33,290 nucleotides of DNA from B120-G9 sp034659895 (GTDB lineage: Bacteria; Zixibacteria; MSB-5A5; GN15; FEB-12). This document shows positions 1 to 9,412 of this stretch, one piece after another (within the stretch, counting starts at the first letter, position 1; every line of letters begins with the position of its first letter). The notes beneath the pieces are model-generated. The model was not told where the DNA came from. It did no database searches and saw nothing but the letters and a program-made list of their open reading frames with translations. The position numbers were made by a program, and so were the translations under genes. The DNA is taken from the NCBI GenBank assembly GCA_034659895.1, contig JAYEIF010000241.1:1-33290 (forward strand). The letters are read 5' to 3'.

Positions 1-123
1 AATGATGCTGGAAAGAATGTCTCATTATCGGAGATGCGCCAACGTTACTGGGAGCGCAACGATAGGCTTTATCGTGAAGAGACGGGAGAGGATGCATGGG
101 ATCCGAAACGTTTTACGAAGTAA
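1..123 (+). CDS. C-terminal fragment of an unidentified protein
   Basis: The frame beginning at base 1 is open and ends with TAA at 121-123, giving a 40-residue hydrophilic tail that ends DAWDPKRFTK. Charged composition with many R, E and D residues looks like real coding sequence, and a strong terminator follows 37 bases later. The longer open frame starting at base 2 runs through that terminator and is not convincing. The tail is too short and generic for me to name the protein; the start lies upstream of the window. Confidence 0.6.
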   Translation, partial: NDAGKNVSLSEMRQRYWERNDRLYREETGEDAWDPKRFTK

Positions 124-160
124 ATTATTTCAGCTCTGTTTAACCCATAGTAAATATACA

Positions 161-190
161 AAGGGGCCGAGATTTCTCGGTCCCTTGTTT
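161..190 (+). terminator. Rho-independent terminator, probably bidirectional
   Basis: An 11-bp stem (161-171 with 176-186, one G-T wobble at 166/181) closes a four-base ATTT loop and is followed by a T-rich stretch on the + strand. On the opposite strand the stem is followed by CCCCTTTGTATATTT, so it can also end the convergent glycosyltransferase gene at 213. Confidence 0.85.
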
Positions 191-212
191 TAATATGTGT
201 AGCCTCAGCTTA

Positions 213-2375
213 TTAGAATTTGTCAAAGTAAGGATTGTTCGGAAATTTCTTATGAGATATCGATAGAAGTGAATCTGCTTCTATTGTCTGTCCGGTTGAG
301 ATATATGCGCTAATCAAGTTGATATATGCTTCTGCCAAATCACTATCAAGCTCTATAGCTTTGATGCTATAACTAATAGATTGGCCGTAGTTTTTTAATA
401 CCCCTTCAAGATAACCTAATTGATAGTAAGCTTTTGCGCGCTGGAGAATAATATTTCTATGGCTGTTGCGAAATACCAGTGCGAATGCCTCATCATCTGT
501 TTCAATTGCTGGTGGAGTGGTTTTTATTGCCATAGCCAGTGTTTCTCGCGCAGAATCAATCATACCTCGTTTTGTTAATAATATTGCGGTTTCATTCAGC
601 AGGTAGATGTCATATTCGGTTGCTTCGGCCGCTTTGTGAGCAGCTTCCAAGCAGGATGAATTTTCAACTGAGCTGTCTGCGAAGAGACTCCGTAAGAGTA
701 AGATTTGGCTTGTTATGTTATATGGTTGTAATGCTACTGCTTTGGATGCGAATCGAATAGTTTTACGAGTTCTATCTTCGATAAGATATGTTGATGCAAG
801 ATTGGAGTAGCCTTTAGAGCGATTTGGATGGAATCTAATTTCGCGCTCGAAATAATAACGGGAAGAATCGACTTCACCAAGACGCAAAAAACACGCACCA
901 ACATTTAGATTTATTTCAGGAAATGTGCTGTCAATAGCCATGGCTCGTTGATAATGAACTAGAGCAATATTATAGTTTCCGTGTGAATAGTGATATAGGC
1001 CAACAGAAGTGGAAGAGTACGGTGATGAACCGGCAGGTAGTGGAACTAAAGGAAGGCAGGATATTATTATGACTCCTGCGATTATAGCTCCTCGGTTTAC
1101 AAGAGACTTCAGCGGTGGGTGTGGTTTTGTAATAAAATGTGACAGGCCGATTCCCGATAGTACGAAATAATATGGGAGAAGCGGCAATCGAAAACGGCTG
1201 TTAAAGAAAAAAAACGCTCCAATAGCAATATAAAGTAGCATTAACAACAGAATCAAACGTATTGATATGTAACGCCATCCACAGAAAACACCGATTACTG
1301 CAAATCCCAACAGGATTGCAAAGCAAAGAGGATTATATTTCAAAATTGGATGATGTCCTGAGAATATCTCCAAATTCCGATTGTTGGATATTTCATAGTT
1401 TGCGAAATTACGATATATTTTTTCAAGATACAGCATTATAAAATCAAATGGGTTGTTAACAATCCACTGCCATCCCTGAGAAGCCCAATAGGATGATATT
1501 TCGCCCGGTTTGAGTTCTCGTCCAGTCTCTTGTTCAGCTTCAAATTTGATTTGTCTCAACTGCCAATTGTGTCCCATAGGTTCCGGAAGGACAGCCGATA
1601 CTCCATCTGCCTTAGCGTTGTTGCCAATATAAAAGTTGATTCCACCTTGAGAGGAGATTAATACAGGATCATTTGCAATAGCAAGATTGCGTGCAAATAC
1701 CGGTATAATTACCAAGCCCGATCCAATTACAAAAAGTGAAAGTTGAATCGCATATTTAGGTATGCTTTTACGGTAAATAATAGCTGCAATAATCAGTAGT
1801 GGTAATATGACAAGTGCAGTGGGACGTGTAATAGCAGCCAATCCGAGAATCAGACCGACAGCTAATGCCTTGTGAGGTGTCTTCTTTTCAAGCCAGATTA
1901 TCAGTAAGTAGACAACGATTTGCAACAGAAGTGTGAACAGTGGGTCGAGCAGTAACTCAGCTTCAAAGTAAAGAGTCAATGGATATACAGCGTGGATCAA
2001 TGCGGCAATAATTCCAACTCGCTTGTTGGCTATACGTCTCCCCAGCAGATATGTCATAAACACGGAGACAATACCAATTGCGATTCCAAAAAGTCGTCCT
2101 ACCCAAAGTGAAGTTCCAAACACAGCATAAAGCAACCCTAAGCAAAAGACATAAAATGGAGCACGAAAATAAGTTGTATCACCAAAAATATTTCCATTAG
2201 CGATAGACTGAGCCAAGTGATGATGATAGTTATTGTCAACTGTTAGCTGGTCCCATTCAGGTATATTCTGATATATCAGGAGATAGATTATCCTGACTAC
2301 AACGGTAAGTATCAACACTATTGTTAGTGGTTTTAGAACTCTTCGACCTGAAGCGTTTGTTGCAAACATCATCAT
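213..2375 (-). CDS. ArnT/PMT-like membrane glycosyltransferase fused to C-terminal TPR repeats
   Basis: About 720 residues. The N-terminal two thirds (about residues 15-445) is a polytopic membrane protein with roughly ten hydrophobic segments. The first loop has VDNNYHHHLAQSIANG and FRAPFYVF, the pattern expected of the PMT_2/GT39-GT83 glycosyltransferases, which transfer sugar from a polyprenyl-phosphate donor on the outer face of the cytoplasmic membrane. From about residue 455 onward come several TPR units (for example HYSHGNYNIALVHYQRAMAI and a last one near SYSIKAIELDSDLAEAYINL). The family assignment is from motif and topology; acceptor unknown. I chose ATG at 2375; two more ATGs follow at once, and an in-frame TTG at 2396 is possible. 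No Shine-Dalgarno sequence is clear. Single gene with its own promoter, divergent from the protease pair and convergent with the partial gene at 1-123. Confidence 0.8.
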   Translation of the reverse strand: MMMFATNASGRRVLKPLTIVLILTVVVRIIYLLIYQNIPEWDQLTVDNNYHHHLAQSIANGNIFGDTTYFRAPFYVFCLGLLYAVFGTSLWVGRLFGIAIGIVSVFMTYLLGRRIANKRVGIIAALIHAVYPLTLYFEAELLLDPLFTLLLQIVVYLLIIWLEKKTPHKALAVGLILGLAAITRPTALVILPLLIIAAIIYRKSIPKYAIQLSLFVIGSGLVIIPVFARNLAIANDPVLISSQGGINFYIGNNAKADGVSAVLPEPMGHNWQLRQIKFEAEQETGRELKPGEISSYWASQGWQWIVNNPFDFIMLYLEKIYRNFANYEISNNRNLEIFSGHHPILKYNPLCFAILLGFAVIGVFCGWRYISIRLILLLMLLYIAIGAFFFFNSRFRLPLLPYYFVLSGIGLSHFITKPHPPLKSLVNRGAIIAGVIIISCLPLVPLPAGSSPYSSTSVGLYHYSHGNYNIALVHYQRAMAIDSTFPEINLNVGACFLRLGEVDSSRYYFEREIRFHPNRSKGYSNLASTYLIEDRTRKTIRFASKAVALQPYNITSQILLLRSLFADSSVENSSCLEAAHKAAEATEYDIYLLNETAILLTKRGMIDSARETLAMAIKTTPPAIETDDEAFALVFRNSHRNIILQRAKAYYQLGYLEGVLKNYGQSISYSIKAIELDSDLAEAYINLISAYISTGQTIEADSLLSISHKKFPNNPYFDKF

Positions 2376-2438
2376 AATATAGGCAGTTATTAGCAAATAG
2401 CTCTTAAAAAAGATGCTGTGATTTTATCAACTATGTGC

Positions 2439-2467
2439 AGTATAGCTCAATATTGCATACTGTGCAA
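2439..2467 (-). promoter_or_regulatory. Sigma-70-type promoter for the glycosyltransferase-TPR gene
   Basis: Read on the minus strand: TTGCAC (2467-2462), a 17-base spacer, then TATACT (2444-2439). Transcription would begin near 2432, leaving a leader of about 57 bases before the ATG at 2375. Confidence 0.55.
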
Positions 2468-2644
2468 ATGAAGTTAGTCTGCATTTGTTTATTGGGCTGT
2501 GATTCAGTATTTCCTATCTACCTGTGGTTGTGCAGCTTACAGCTCTACATGGATTTCAGTTAGCATATAGATGCATAGTTTTCAAACGTATTGAAATAGC
2601 ACTCCTGTGGCACAACCTTTGCTCAAAAGAGATAAGGATTATGC

Positions 2645-2650
2645 AGGAGG
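2645..2650 (+). promoter_or_regulatory. Strong ribosome binding site of the subtilase gene
   Basis: AGGAGG lies 7 bases before the ATG at 2658 and fixes that start. It is one of the strongest Shine-Dalgarno sequences in the window. The 2397-2644 gap otherwise holds only the divergent promoter; I see no convincing plus-strand promoter. Confidence 0.8.
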
Positions 2651-2657
2651 AAGTTGA

Positions 2658-5576
2658 ATGAAAGTGAATTTGCGCTATATTTTATTGTTTTTTGTGATAG
2701 CAGCCATTTTTGGTCTGACTCCATTAACTAGGGCTATGTCACCTGTGCTTTCTCCCGGTTTGGAACGTCTGGTTTCGAATTCAAATAGTATTTCAGATAG
2801 TTTGGTCGATATTGTCGTATTTCTTGATGGATCTGGTTTGAAAAATCAAATCAGCAAGGTTGAGACAAAAGGGCTTTCTCATCATGAGCTTATTCAGGAA
2901 ATAACATCAACGCTTCGAGCTTATCAGACACCTGATGCAGATTTAATATTAAGATTTCTGAATTCTCGGTCCGCGCAACCAGTTAAAAAATACTGGGTGG
3001 TCCCAGCTATGACCGCCAGATTGCCTGTCTCTCATTTGGAAACATTGGCGACAATGAGCAGCCTTGAATTAGTAGTTGAGAACGCTACTCTAAGTTATGA
3101 ATCTCCAGTTGAAATAAAGACTGCTCCAATGGTGTCAGCCTCAGTTTCAACACAGCTTCAATTATTGAATGTTCCGTCTCTGTGGCAAAAGGGTTTGACT
3201 GGAACTGGTCGTCTTATCTGTTCTTTCGATACAGGTGTGGAACAGGATCATCCTGCTTTAGCGCTCAAATGGCGTGGTAACAATGCTGAATTGTCAGCAT
3301 CATGGTTCTCAAAAGTAAGGCCTGATTCTAATCCTACTGATAAAATTGGCCACGGTACCCATACGATGGGTATTATGGTTGGCTCTGTCGACGATGACAC
3401 TATTGGCGTGGCTCCGGATGCTGAGTGGATAAGCGCTGGTGTTATTGATCAGGGACGTGACCTTAATACCACGATTTCTGATATTATTGAAGCATTCCAA
3501 TGGGCGCTTGATCCTGATGGTGATTCTACAACGACCGAGGATGTACCTGATGTTATTCTCAATAGTTGGGGTATTCCAAAAGGATTGTTCACACCCTGCG
3601 ATCAGACATTCACAACAGTGATAAGCAATGTTGAAGCGGCTGGGATTGTAACTGTATTTGCTGCTGGTAATGAAGGACCCAATTCAACTACTATGCGCAA
3701 TCCAGCTGATATGTCTCTGACTCCGCTGACATCTTTTGCCGTTGGAGCTGTTGACAACAACTCCGAAATCGCCGGTTTCTCCAGTCGGGGACCTTCATCT
3801 TGTGATGAGAATGAAATCAAACCGGAAGTAGTAGCCCCTGGTGTTTCTGTTCGTTCTTCAGACAAAGATGGTGGATACAAAGTAATGAGCGGGACGTCAA
3901 TGGCGGCTCCATATATTGCAGGACTGGTTGCTCTCATGCGTCAGTATAACCCTAATGCTACAGTAGAAGAAATCAAGAATGCTCTGATTGCATCTGCTGT
4001 TGATCTCGGACAGGCCGGTGAAGATAACGCTTATGGGCATGGATTAGTAGATGCCTCCGAGTTGATAAAAAACTTACCGGATCCAAACGCTATCGATTTC
4101 GAATTGTCCGATATGAATATCTCTGATGATGGCATAGCCTCACCGGGGGAGACTTTTGAATTAAATTTGATTATTACTTCTTCCTCAAACCTGATTGGTA
4201 CAGTGAACGGCAATCTTATTTCTACTGATATTGATGGCGCAACTATTCTTTCTGAAGAGTCCAGTTTCTCCTTTGGTCATGAAAGTCATCTTGCCACTGC
4301 CACAACTCCGTTTACAATTTGTCTTAACGACAATCTATATAATGGAATAGAAATCCCGTTGAATCTATGTATCGAATCTACCTTTTTTAGCCCAGCCGAC
4401 ACAGTAGAGTTTATATTGGAAGTCGGTATATCGCCGGGTGGAATTTTCGCTACTCACTCTACTAACCAGATAGACCTGACCGTGTCGGACTTTGCACAGT
4501 ATGGACTCGCATCTGGGTCGATTTACAATGTCGATGGCGATGGATTCCGAGTAAATGGGAGTAATAATCTCCTATACGAAGCCGGAATTATCCTTGGCCA
4601 TGATGCCGCAAACCTTTCGACTTCGATTCGTGACAGTCTGGGACATTATGCTCCGTCAGATTTCGCCCCTAACTCCCAACTTTCTGATTCATATATTGGA
4701 GCGCAAAATGGGGATCACCGGGTTGCAGTGTTTTCAGATATGACGAACGATATTCTCAGTGGAATTACGATTCGTCAAGAGACAATTAGCTATCCCTACA
4801 TTGATGACAATGGCATGGTAATTTTCAGATATCACATTATCAACAATACCGAAGACGATATAGAAGGGCTTAGTTTTGGAATGATGGTTGACTATGACCT
4901 GATGAAAGAGAATGATAGAGTTGTCCATGATTCCAATATTAATCTTATGTATCAGATTACAGATTCTGGTCCTTATGTTGGCCTTGTTGGTCTATCCAAT
5001 ATCAATTCCTCTTGCGCTATAAACAATAGCGTGACCGAGTCTTGTTTCTCAGACTCTAATCTATTTGAGTCAATTTCTTCGTCTTCAGTTAATGAAACAA
5101 ATGATACAACTGCGGGAGATTGGTTGTTCATTGTTGGGTCAGGAGCACTAACTGTATTGAGCAATGATTCAGTTGAGATTGCTCTGGCGATGGTTGGCGG
5201 AAGTACGTATGAAGCGTTGATTGCTAATACAAATTCGGCTCATGATTTGTACAGAATCAGCACGAATGTAACCGATACCGACAACGATATTCTTCCGGTG
5301 CGTTGTGAACTTCATCAGAATTATCCAAATCCATTCAATCCTACTACCAATATAGATTTTAACCTTACTTGCGGGACAGAAGTAACGCTTGAAATTTTCA
5401 ATATATTAGGACGTCGCGTAAAAACCCTATACAGCGGTTATCTGGACTCTGGTTCACACAGGTTTGAATGGGATGCTGTTAATGAAAAAGATGATGCGGT
5501 AGCTACCGGCGTGTATTTCTACAAACTGAGTACACCATCGCAGTCAGAAACAAGAAAGATGTTATTTTTGAAGTAA
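2658..5576 (+). CDS. Secreted subtilisin-like serine protease (S8) with T9SS-type sorting domain
   Basis: 972 residues. An N-terminal signal peptide (hydrophobic core about residues 6-20) is followed by a propeptide-like region and a subtilase domain from about residue 180 to 450. The catalytic triad is visible: D191 in CSFDTGVEQDHP, H232 in GHGTHTMG, S414 in SGTSMAAPYIAG, with the oxyanion Asn N338 in AAGNEGP. A long region of about 400 residues follows, predicted beta-rich and not recognised. The C-terminus (about 885-972) is a FlgD-like / T9SS type A sorting domain starting HQNYPNPFNPTTN and ending RKMLFLK. By family knowledge it is an exported protease, anchored or released at the cell surface by type IX secretion. 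It is followed 81 bases later by a second protease on the same strand. Confidence 0.93.
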   Translation: MKVNLRYILLFFVIAAIFGLTPLTRAMSPVLSPGLERLVSNSNSISDSLVDIVVFLDGSGLKNQISKVETKGLSHHELIQEITSTLRAYQTPDADLILRFLNSRSAQPVKKYWVVPAMTARLPVSHLETLATMSSLELVVENATLSYESPVEIKTAPMVSASVSTQLQLLNVPSLWQKGLTGTGRLICSFDTGVEQDHPALALKWRGNNAELSASWFSKVRPDSNPTDKIGHGTHTMGIMVGSVDDDTIGVAPDAEWISAGVIDQGRDLNTTISDIIEAFQWALDPDGDSTTTEDVPDVILNSWGIPKGLFTPCDQTFTTVISNVEAAGIVTVFAAGNEGPNSTTMRNPADMSLTPLTSFAVGAVDNNSEIAGFSSRGPSSCDENEIKPEVVAPGVSVRSSDKDGGYKVMSGTSMAAPYIAGLVALMRQYNPNATVEEIKNALIASAVDLGQAGEDNAYGHGLVDASELIKNLPDPNAIDFELSDMNISDDGIASPGETFELNLIITSSSNLIGTVNGNLISTDIDGATILSEESSFSFGHESHLATATTPFTICLNDNLYNGIEIPLNLCIESTFFSPADTVEFILEVGISPGGIFATHSTNQIDLTVSDFAQYGLASGSIYNVDGDGFRVNGSNNLLYEAGIILGHDAANLSTSIRDSLGHYAPSDFAPNSQLSDSYIGAQNGDHRVAVFSDMTNDILSGITIRQETISYPYIDDNGMVIFRYHIINNTEDDIEGLSFGMMVDYDLMKENDRVVHDSNINLMYQITDSGPYVGLVGLSNINSSCAINNSVTESCFSDSNLFESISSSSVNETNDTTAGDWLFIVGSGALTVLSNDSVEIALAMVGGSTYEALIANTNSAHDLYRISTNVTDTDNDILPVRCELHQNYPNPFNPTTNIDFNLTCGTEVTLEIFNILGRRVKTLYSGYLDSGSHRFEWDAVNEKDDAVATGVYFYKLSTPSQSETRKMLFLK

Positions 5577-5657
5577 ACACTGTTGGTGCTTTGGTGGTTG
5601 GAAACGTCATTTAAATATGACAAAACCTACAGCAAGGCACTTCAAAAGATCTAAACA

Positions 5658-8438
5658 ATGATAGTAAAATATACAACAATTTCGATACTGATACTGACAG
5701 TTATTCTTTTATTAGCAACCTCAGTTTTGTCAGTAGCACCGACTGAGGAAGCTGTCGAAAAGTGGAAAAATGATGGTGTCCTCAAGGAAAAGCTGAATTT
5801 GTGGAAATCATTTCAGCAGCGTGGGGGAGGGGCTCCCGTTGAACATCCTGTGTTCGATAAGAAGGATTACAATGACAGATTGGCTCTTCAAGGCGATACC
5901 ATAGATACCGTTAAGGTCATTTGCATTCTGGTAGAGTTTCCCGACTGGCGCCACTACGATCAGGGAGTTGCTGGAAAACCAAACCAGTTTGATTCAATCT
6001 TGTTTTCCGATCGTGAAAATGACTCCATTTTCAATCCTACCGGTTCGATGACAGATTACTATATGGAAAACTCCTATGGCAAATTTTACATAGAGGGAGA
6101 TATCTTTGGCTGGTTGATGATGCCCAAAACCTATGCTTGGTATGAAGCTAATGAAAGCGGTGTCGGAATTATGGCGCGTGCTCGCGATTTGGCTGTAGAT
6201 GCTGTTGATGCTGCTCATGAAGCCGGGGCTAATTTCGCTGATTATGATGCCAATAATGACGGTTATTGCGATGGTATAATCATTATTCATGCTGGGCGTG
6301 GAGCTGAAGAAGGAGGGTACGGTATTTGGTCACATGAATCTACTCTGAGGATTCCCCGTACTTATAATGGCATTCTTATTGATAACTACACTATGAATCC
6401 TGAGGAAACTCTTGAATTCAATAAATCAGTGCTTTCTCCAATAGGAGTGTTTTGTCATGAGTATGGCCATTTCCTTGGGCTACCTGATTTATATGATATT
6501 AATTATTTTCTTTCAGGACATGAGGGTTCTGATGGTCTTGGTAACTGGTCTCTGATGGCTCGTGGCAACTACCTAAGAGGTTCTAAAAAACCAGCTCATT
6601 TGGATGCTTATTGCAAGGATATCGTTGGCTTTGTAGAACCACAGCACTTGACTACTAATCTTCATCATGCACAGATTCCAGCAGTTGAGTATAACCCTGT
6701 AGTTTACAAGCTTCAGTATGACTCAAGTGAATACTGGCTTATTGAAAACCGCCAAAAGATGGGATTTGATAAATGTCTGCCTGGTGCTGGCTTGTGTATC
6801 TATCATGTTGATACGGATGCCCCTCAAAATAATACTATGCCGTCCCGCTATTTCGTAGCTCTTGAACAGGCCGATGGAGTTGATGCTCTCGCCTCTGTTA
6901 AATATAATTATGGTGATGGTGGTGACCCATTTCCCGGTGTTGCAAATAAAAACGAATGGCATAACCTATCGACGCCTAACAGCCAAACGAACTTGGACAT
7001 AGTGACGAAATTTGGTCTCTGGAATATCAGCAATTCTGATTCTCTCATGTATGCTGATTTTGATGCCGATGAGGGATACTCCCGTCCATGGATTGAACTG
7101 GACGGATTGACTCCGCTGGTGTTTGATGATACTCAGGGTGGTGACGGAGATGGAATACTCGAAGCCGGAGAGACAATCCAGTTTTTTTGCACTGTTACTA
7201 ATCGTATGCGCAATTCGTACAATATCAGAGCGGCACTCAGTACAGACAATCCTGAAGTTGAATTTATCACCCAGACAGTACCTTTCAATGCGGACCTATT
7301 TGGACAGGAAAGAAGTAATCTCATACCGATTGAGTTTCGGCTTGCTAATGATTTCACATCGGTGATTGATTCATTTTCTCTGACAATTACTACTGATTCG
7401 CTGAAATCAACACCGGGTTCAGGAGAGTTTACGGCTACTTTTGATTTTGAAGTTGAGTTGGGAACACCACAGGTGCTTATAGTTGATGACGATCGTGGAC
7501 AAGACTATGAAACTTATATTCAGAGTGCTTTCGAAAATTTGCATGTTCCTGTTCGCACATGGACCAAGGCATCCAGCGGCTCACCAAGCATAGACGATTT
7601 GCTACAGTATCCTATGGTTTTTTGGCATACTGGCGATTCCGCTGAAAACATATTCTCCAGTGATGACATAGTTGCAATGAAGGGATTCCTCGATAACGGA
7701 AATAACTTGTTCTTATCTACTTTTTCCGGTATAGACGACATTAATACACTATCCCCATCATTTTTGACAGATTACCTCCATGCTGAAATAGTAGGCAACA
7801 AGTTCTGGTTCCATTTCGATGGTGTGGATAATAATGTGTTTGGAGAGGGAACAAGCTATCGGTATCGCAATGGAGTAAATATGCAGTCGCAATGCTATTT
7901 CAATGCTGTCAACGGCGGTGAAGTGGCTATTCGGTCGGCAGATACCAATGTGTACTATGGAGTAACTTTCAGTGGTAATTACAAGACCATACTGCTATCT
8001 TTTCCTGTTGAGTATATCAAAACCCAAAACAACTTTGGAGATTTTGATACTATCGATACCTTGGTATCACGAGCGATGAAATATTTCGGCGACTTTACGA
8101 AAAAAGTACATAGTGAACAGTCTTCTTCATCCTTGCCCTCAACTTTTGTACTAAATCAGAACTATCCTAATCCATTTAATCCAACAACTACAATCTCGTA
8201 TACTTTGCGTGCTACTGGTAGTATTGGGGAATACTCCAACCGTACGAAACTTACAATCTATAATGTCTTAGGGCGCGAAGTTATCACTCTGGTTGATAAG
8301 ATCCAAACTCCTGGATGCTATAAGGTTGAATGGGATGGAGTCAGTCGCAGTGGTAAACAAGTTGGTTCAGGAGTCTTTTTCTATCGTCTTACTCGAGGTG
8401 ATGAGGCAGTTACAAAGAAAATGATTCTTGTGAAATAG
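5658..8438 (+). CDS. Secreted M6-family metalloprotease (immune inhibitor A-like) with T9SS-type sorting domain
   Basis: 926 residues with a signal peptide (hydrophobic stretch about residues 7-25). The zinc site HEYGHFLGLPD begins at H267 (H267, E268, H271), the M6 signature, and the domain extends to about residue 470. It is followed by a beta-sandwich region (about 480-600), then a region beginning VLIVDDDRGQDYETYI (about 604-790) that resembles a GATase-1-like fold seen in secreted M6 proteins; that part is inference. The C-terminus carries a FlgD-like sorting domain beginning LNQNYPNPFNPTTTI and ending KKMILVK. No obvious Shine-Dalgarno sequence precedes ATG 5658. It is likely co-transcribed with the subtilase, making a tandem pair of extracellular proteases. 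Confidence 0.92.
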   Translation: MIVKYTTISILILTVILLLATSVLSVAPTEEAVEKWKNDGVLKEKLNLWKSFQQRGGGAPVEHPVFDKKDYNDRLALQGDTIDTVKVICILVEFPDWRHYDQGVAGKPNQFDSILFSDRENDSIFNPTGSMTDYYMENSYGKFYIEGDIFGWLMMPKTYAWYEANESGVGIMARARDLAVDAVDAAHEAGANFADYDANNDGYCDGIIIIHAGRGAEEGGYGIWSHESTLRIPRTYNGILIDNYTMNPEETLEFNKSVLSPIGVFCHEYGHFLGLPDLYDINYFLSGHEGSDGLGNWSLMARGNYLRGSKKPAHLDAYCKDIVGFVEPQHLTTNLHHAQIPAVEYNPVVYKLQYDSSEYWLIENRQKMGFDKCLPGAGLCIYHVDTDAPQNNTMPSRYFVALEQADGVDALASVKYNYGDGGDPFPGVANKNEWHNLSTPNSQTNLDIVTKFGLWNISNSDSLMYADFDADEGYSRPWIELDGLTPLVFDDTQGGDGDGILEAGETIQFFCTVTNRMRNSYNIRAALSTDNPEVEFITQTVPFNADLFGQERSNLIPIEFRLANDFTSVIDSFSLTITTDSLKSTPGSGEFTATFDFEVELGTPQVLIVDDDRGQDYETYIQSAFENLHVPVRTWTKASSGSPSIDDLLQYPMVFWHTGDSAENIFSSDDIVAMKGFLDNGNNLFLSTFSGIDDINTLSPSFLTDYLHAEIVGNKFWFHFDGVDNNVFGEGTSYRYRNGVNMQSQCYFNAVNGGEVAIRSADTNVYYGVTFSGNYKTILLSFPVEYIKTQNNFGDFDTIDTLVSRAMKYFGDFTKKVHSEQSSSSLPSTFVLNQNYPNPFNPTTTISYTLRATGSIGEYSNRTKLTIYNVLGREVITLVDKIQTPGCYKVEWDGVSRSGKQVGSGVFFYRLTRGDEAVTKKMILVK

Positions 8439-8584
8439 ACTACTCATCTCATTTTCATCTATTGTGATTTGTTAGATCATCCATAAAAAGCCACACATAT
8501 CAATATATTTCTAATGGCTTGCTATCTTATGTTATGGCAACGACATACGTATGTTGTCTTTATTGAAGATTTTGAAAAAAAGAC

Positions 8585-8632
8585 TTGACTTTCAGGGGAA
8601 TATACCGATATTTGAAAATGATATTTGTTTTC
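8585..8632 (+). promoter_or_regulatory. Promoter with overlapping Fur box upstream of fur-feoAB
   Basis: A possible -35 TTGACT (8585-8590) and -10 GATATT (8607-8612) are separated by 16 bases. Immediately downstream, 8614-8632 reads GAAAATGATATTTGTTTTC, which matches the classic 19-bp Fur box at 14 of 19 positions and fits the arrangement of two direct hexamers plus one inverted hexamer. A repressor bound there would block the promoter, consistent with iron-dependent autoregulation of the operon. Confidence 0.6.
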
Positions 8633-8660
8633 ATTTAGTTAATTAAGCTTGGTGTTAAGG

Positions 8661-9149
8661 ATGCGTAAGTTACTAAAGTCAAAAGGCTTAAAAATGACTT
8701 CTCAACGGGAACTGATTTTTCGCGTTTTTTTTGAGCAGAGCGGACATATTTCAGTTGATGAACTCTATGATGAGATTCGAAAGTTAGACGCATCTATAGG
8801 GTATAGTACTGTTTGGCGCAATCTTAAGCTTATTTGCAAGATCGGACTGGCTCAGGAGGTTAATATCGGTAATGGTGTTACTCGATATGATAGGACGACA
8901 CAGATTGCTCACGGTCATTTATTCTGTACAAAATGTAAGAAACTTGTAGAATTTAATGTAGATAAAATCGTTAGCCTTTTGGTTGATGTGGCAGGAGAGA
9001 AAAACTTCTTGCCAGAATCTTTCAAGATAGAAATCCACGGTTTATGTGATGATTGCCGAGCTGACAATCGCAATTATTCGATTAATGAAAAAATACCTGC
9101 TGAATCACCAATATTGAAATCAGCACAAGAAAATAAAGTACAAGAGTGA
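8661..9149 (+). CDS. fur: Fur-family metal-dependent transcriptional repressor
   Basis: 162 residues from ATG 8661 (in-frame TTG and GTG codons at 8649/8652 are weaker choices). The N-terminal winged helix includes KMTSQRELIFRVF and IGYSTVWRNLKLI. The dimerisation and metal domain has HGHLFC at H84-H86 and a structural zinc site of C92/C95 (CTKC) with C129/C132 (CDDC). Its position at the head of feoA-feoB and the Fur-box match in its promoter make an iron-sensing role more likely than zinc or peroxide sensing. The C-terminal 25 residues are a polar tail. Confidence 0.88.
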   Translation: MRKLLKSKGLKMTSQRELIFRVFFEQSGHISVDELYDEIRKLDASIGYSTVWRNLKLICKIGLAQEVNIGNGVTRYDRTTQIAHGHLFCTKCKKLVEFNVDKIVSLLVDVAGEKNFLPESFKIEIHGLCDDCRADNRNYSINEKIPAESPILKSAQENKVQE

Positions 9150-9160
9150 GGTAGTAAAGG

Positions 9161-9391
9161 ATGACATACCTGAATATGATGACACCCGGACAGAGCGGAC
9201 GGGTTGTAGGTTTTTTAGATGACACAAAGATGGTTCGCAGGTTATTTGAACTTGGTATTCAACCTGGGCGGTTAATCGTCTATATCCGTAATGCACCTTT
9301 TCAGGATCCTCTCGAGATTCGTATTGGCTCTAACAGTATTATACTTAGAAAATCGGAAGCTTCCCTTGTGGCTGTTGAATTGGATAAGTAG
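9161..9391 (+). CDS. feoA: FeoA-family ferrous iron transport protein
   Basis: 76 residues, the usual length of a stand-alone FeoA. An SH3-like fold is suggested by GQSGRVVGFLDD, MVRRLFELGIQPG and the closing PLEIRIGSNSIILRKSEA, the typical FeoA pattern. It is a small cytoplasmic partner of FeoB. It lies 11 bases after fur and 21 bases before feoB. Confidence 0.9.
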   Translation: MTYLNMMTPGQSGRVVGFLDDTKMVRRLFELGIQPGRLIVYIRNAPFQDPLEIRIGSNSIILRKSEASLVAVELDK

Positions 9392-9412
9392 TCAATAGTT
9401 GGAATAAATTCA

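Noticed and set aside
2..193. 63-codon + strand open frame at the window start
   Set aside because: It runs through a strong terminator and is out of frame with the better-supported C-terminal fragment ending at 123.
8490..8521. Possible terminator after the M6 protease (AAGCCA ... TGGCTT)
   Set aside because: The 6-bp stem has a loop of about 22 bases and no T tract.
8543..8554. Palindrome ACATACGTATGT as a terminator
   Set aside because: A fully self-complementary 12-mer leaves no loop and is not followed by a T tract; it may be a protein-binding site but nothing supports that beyond symmetry.
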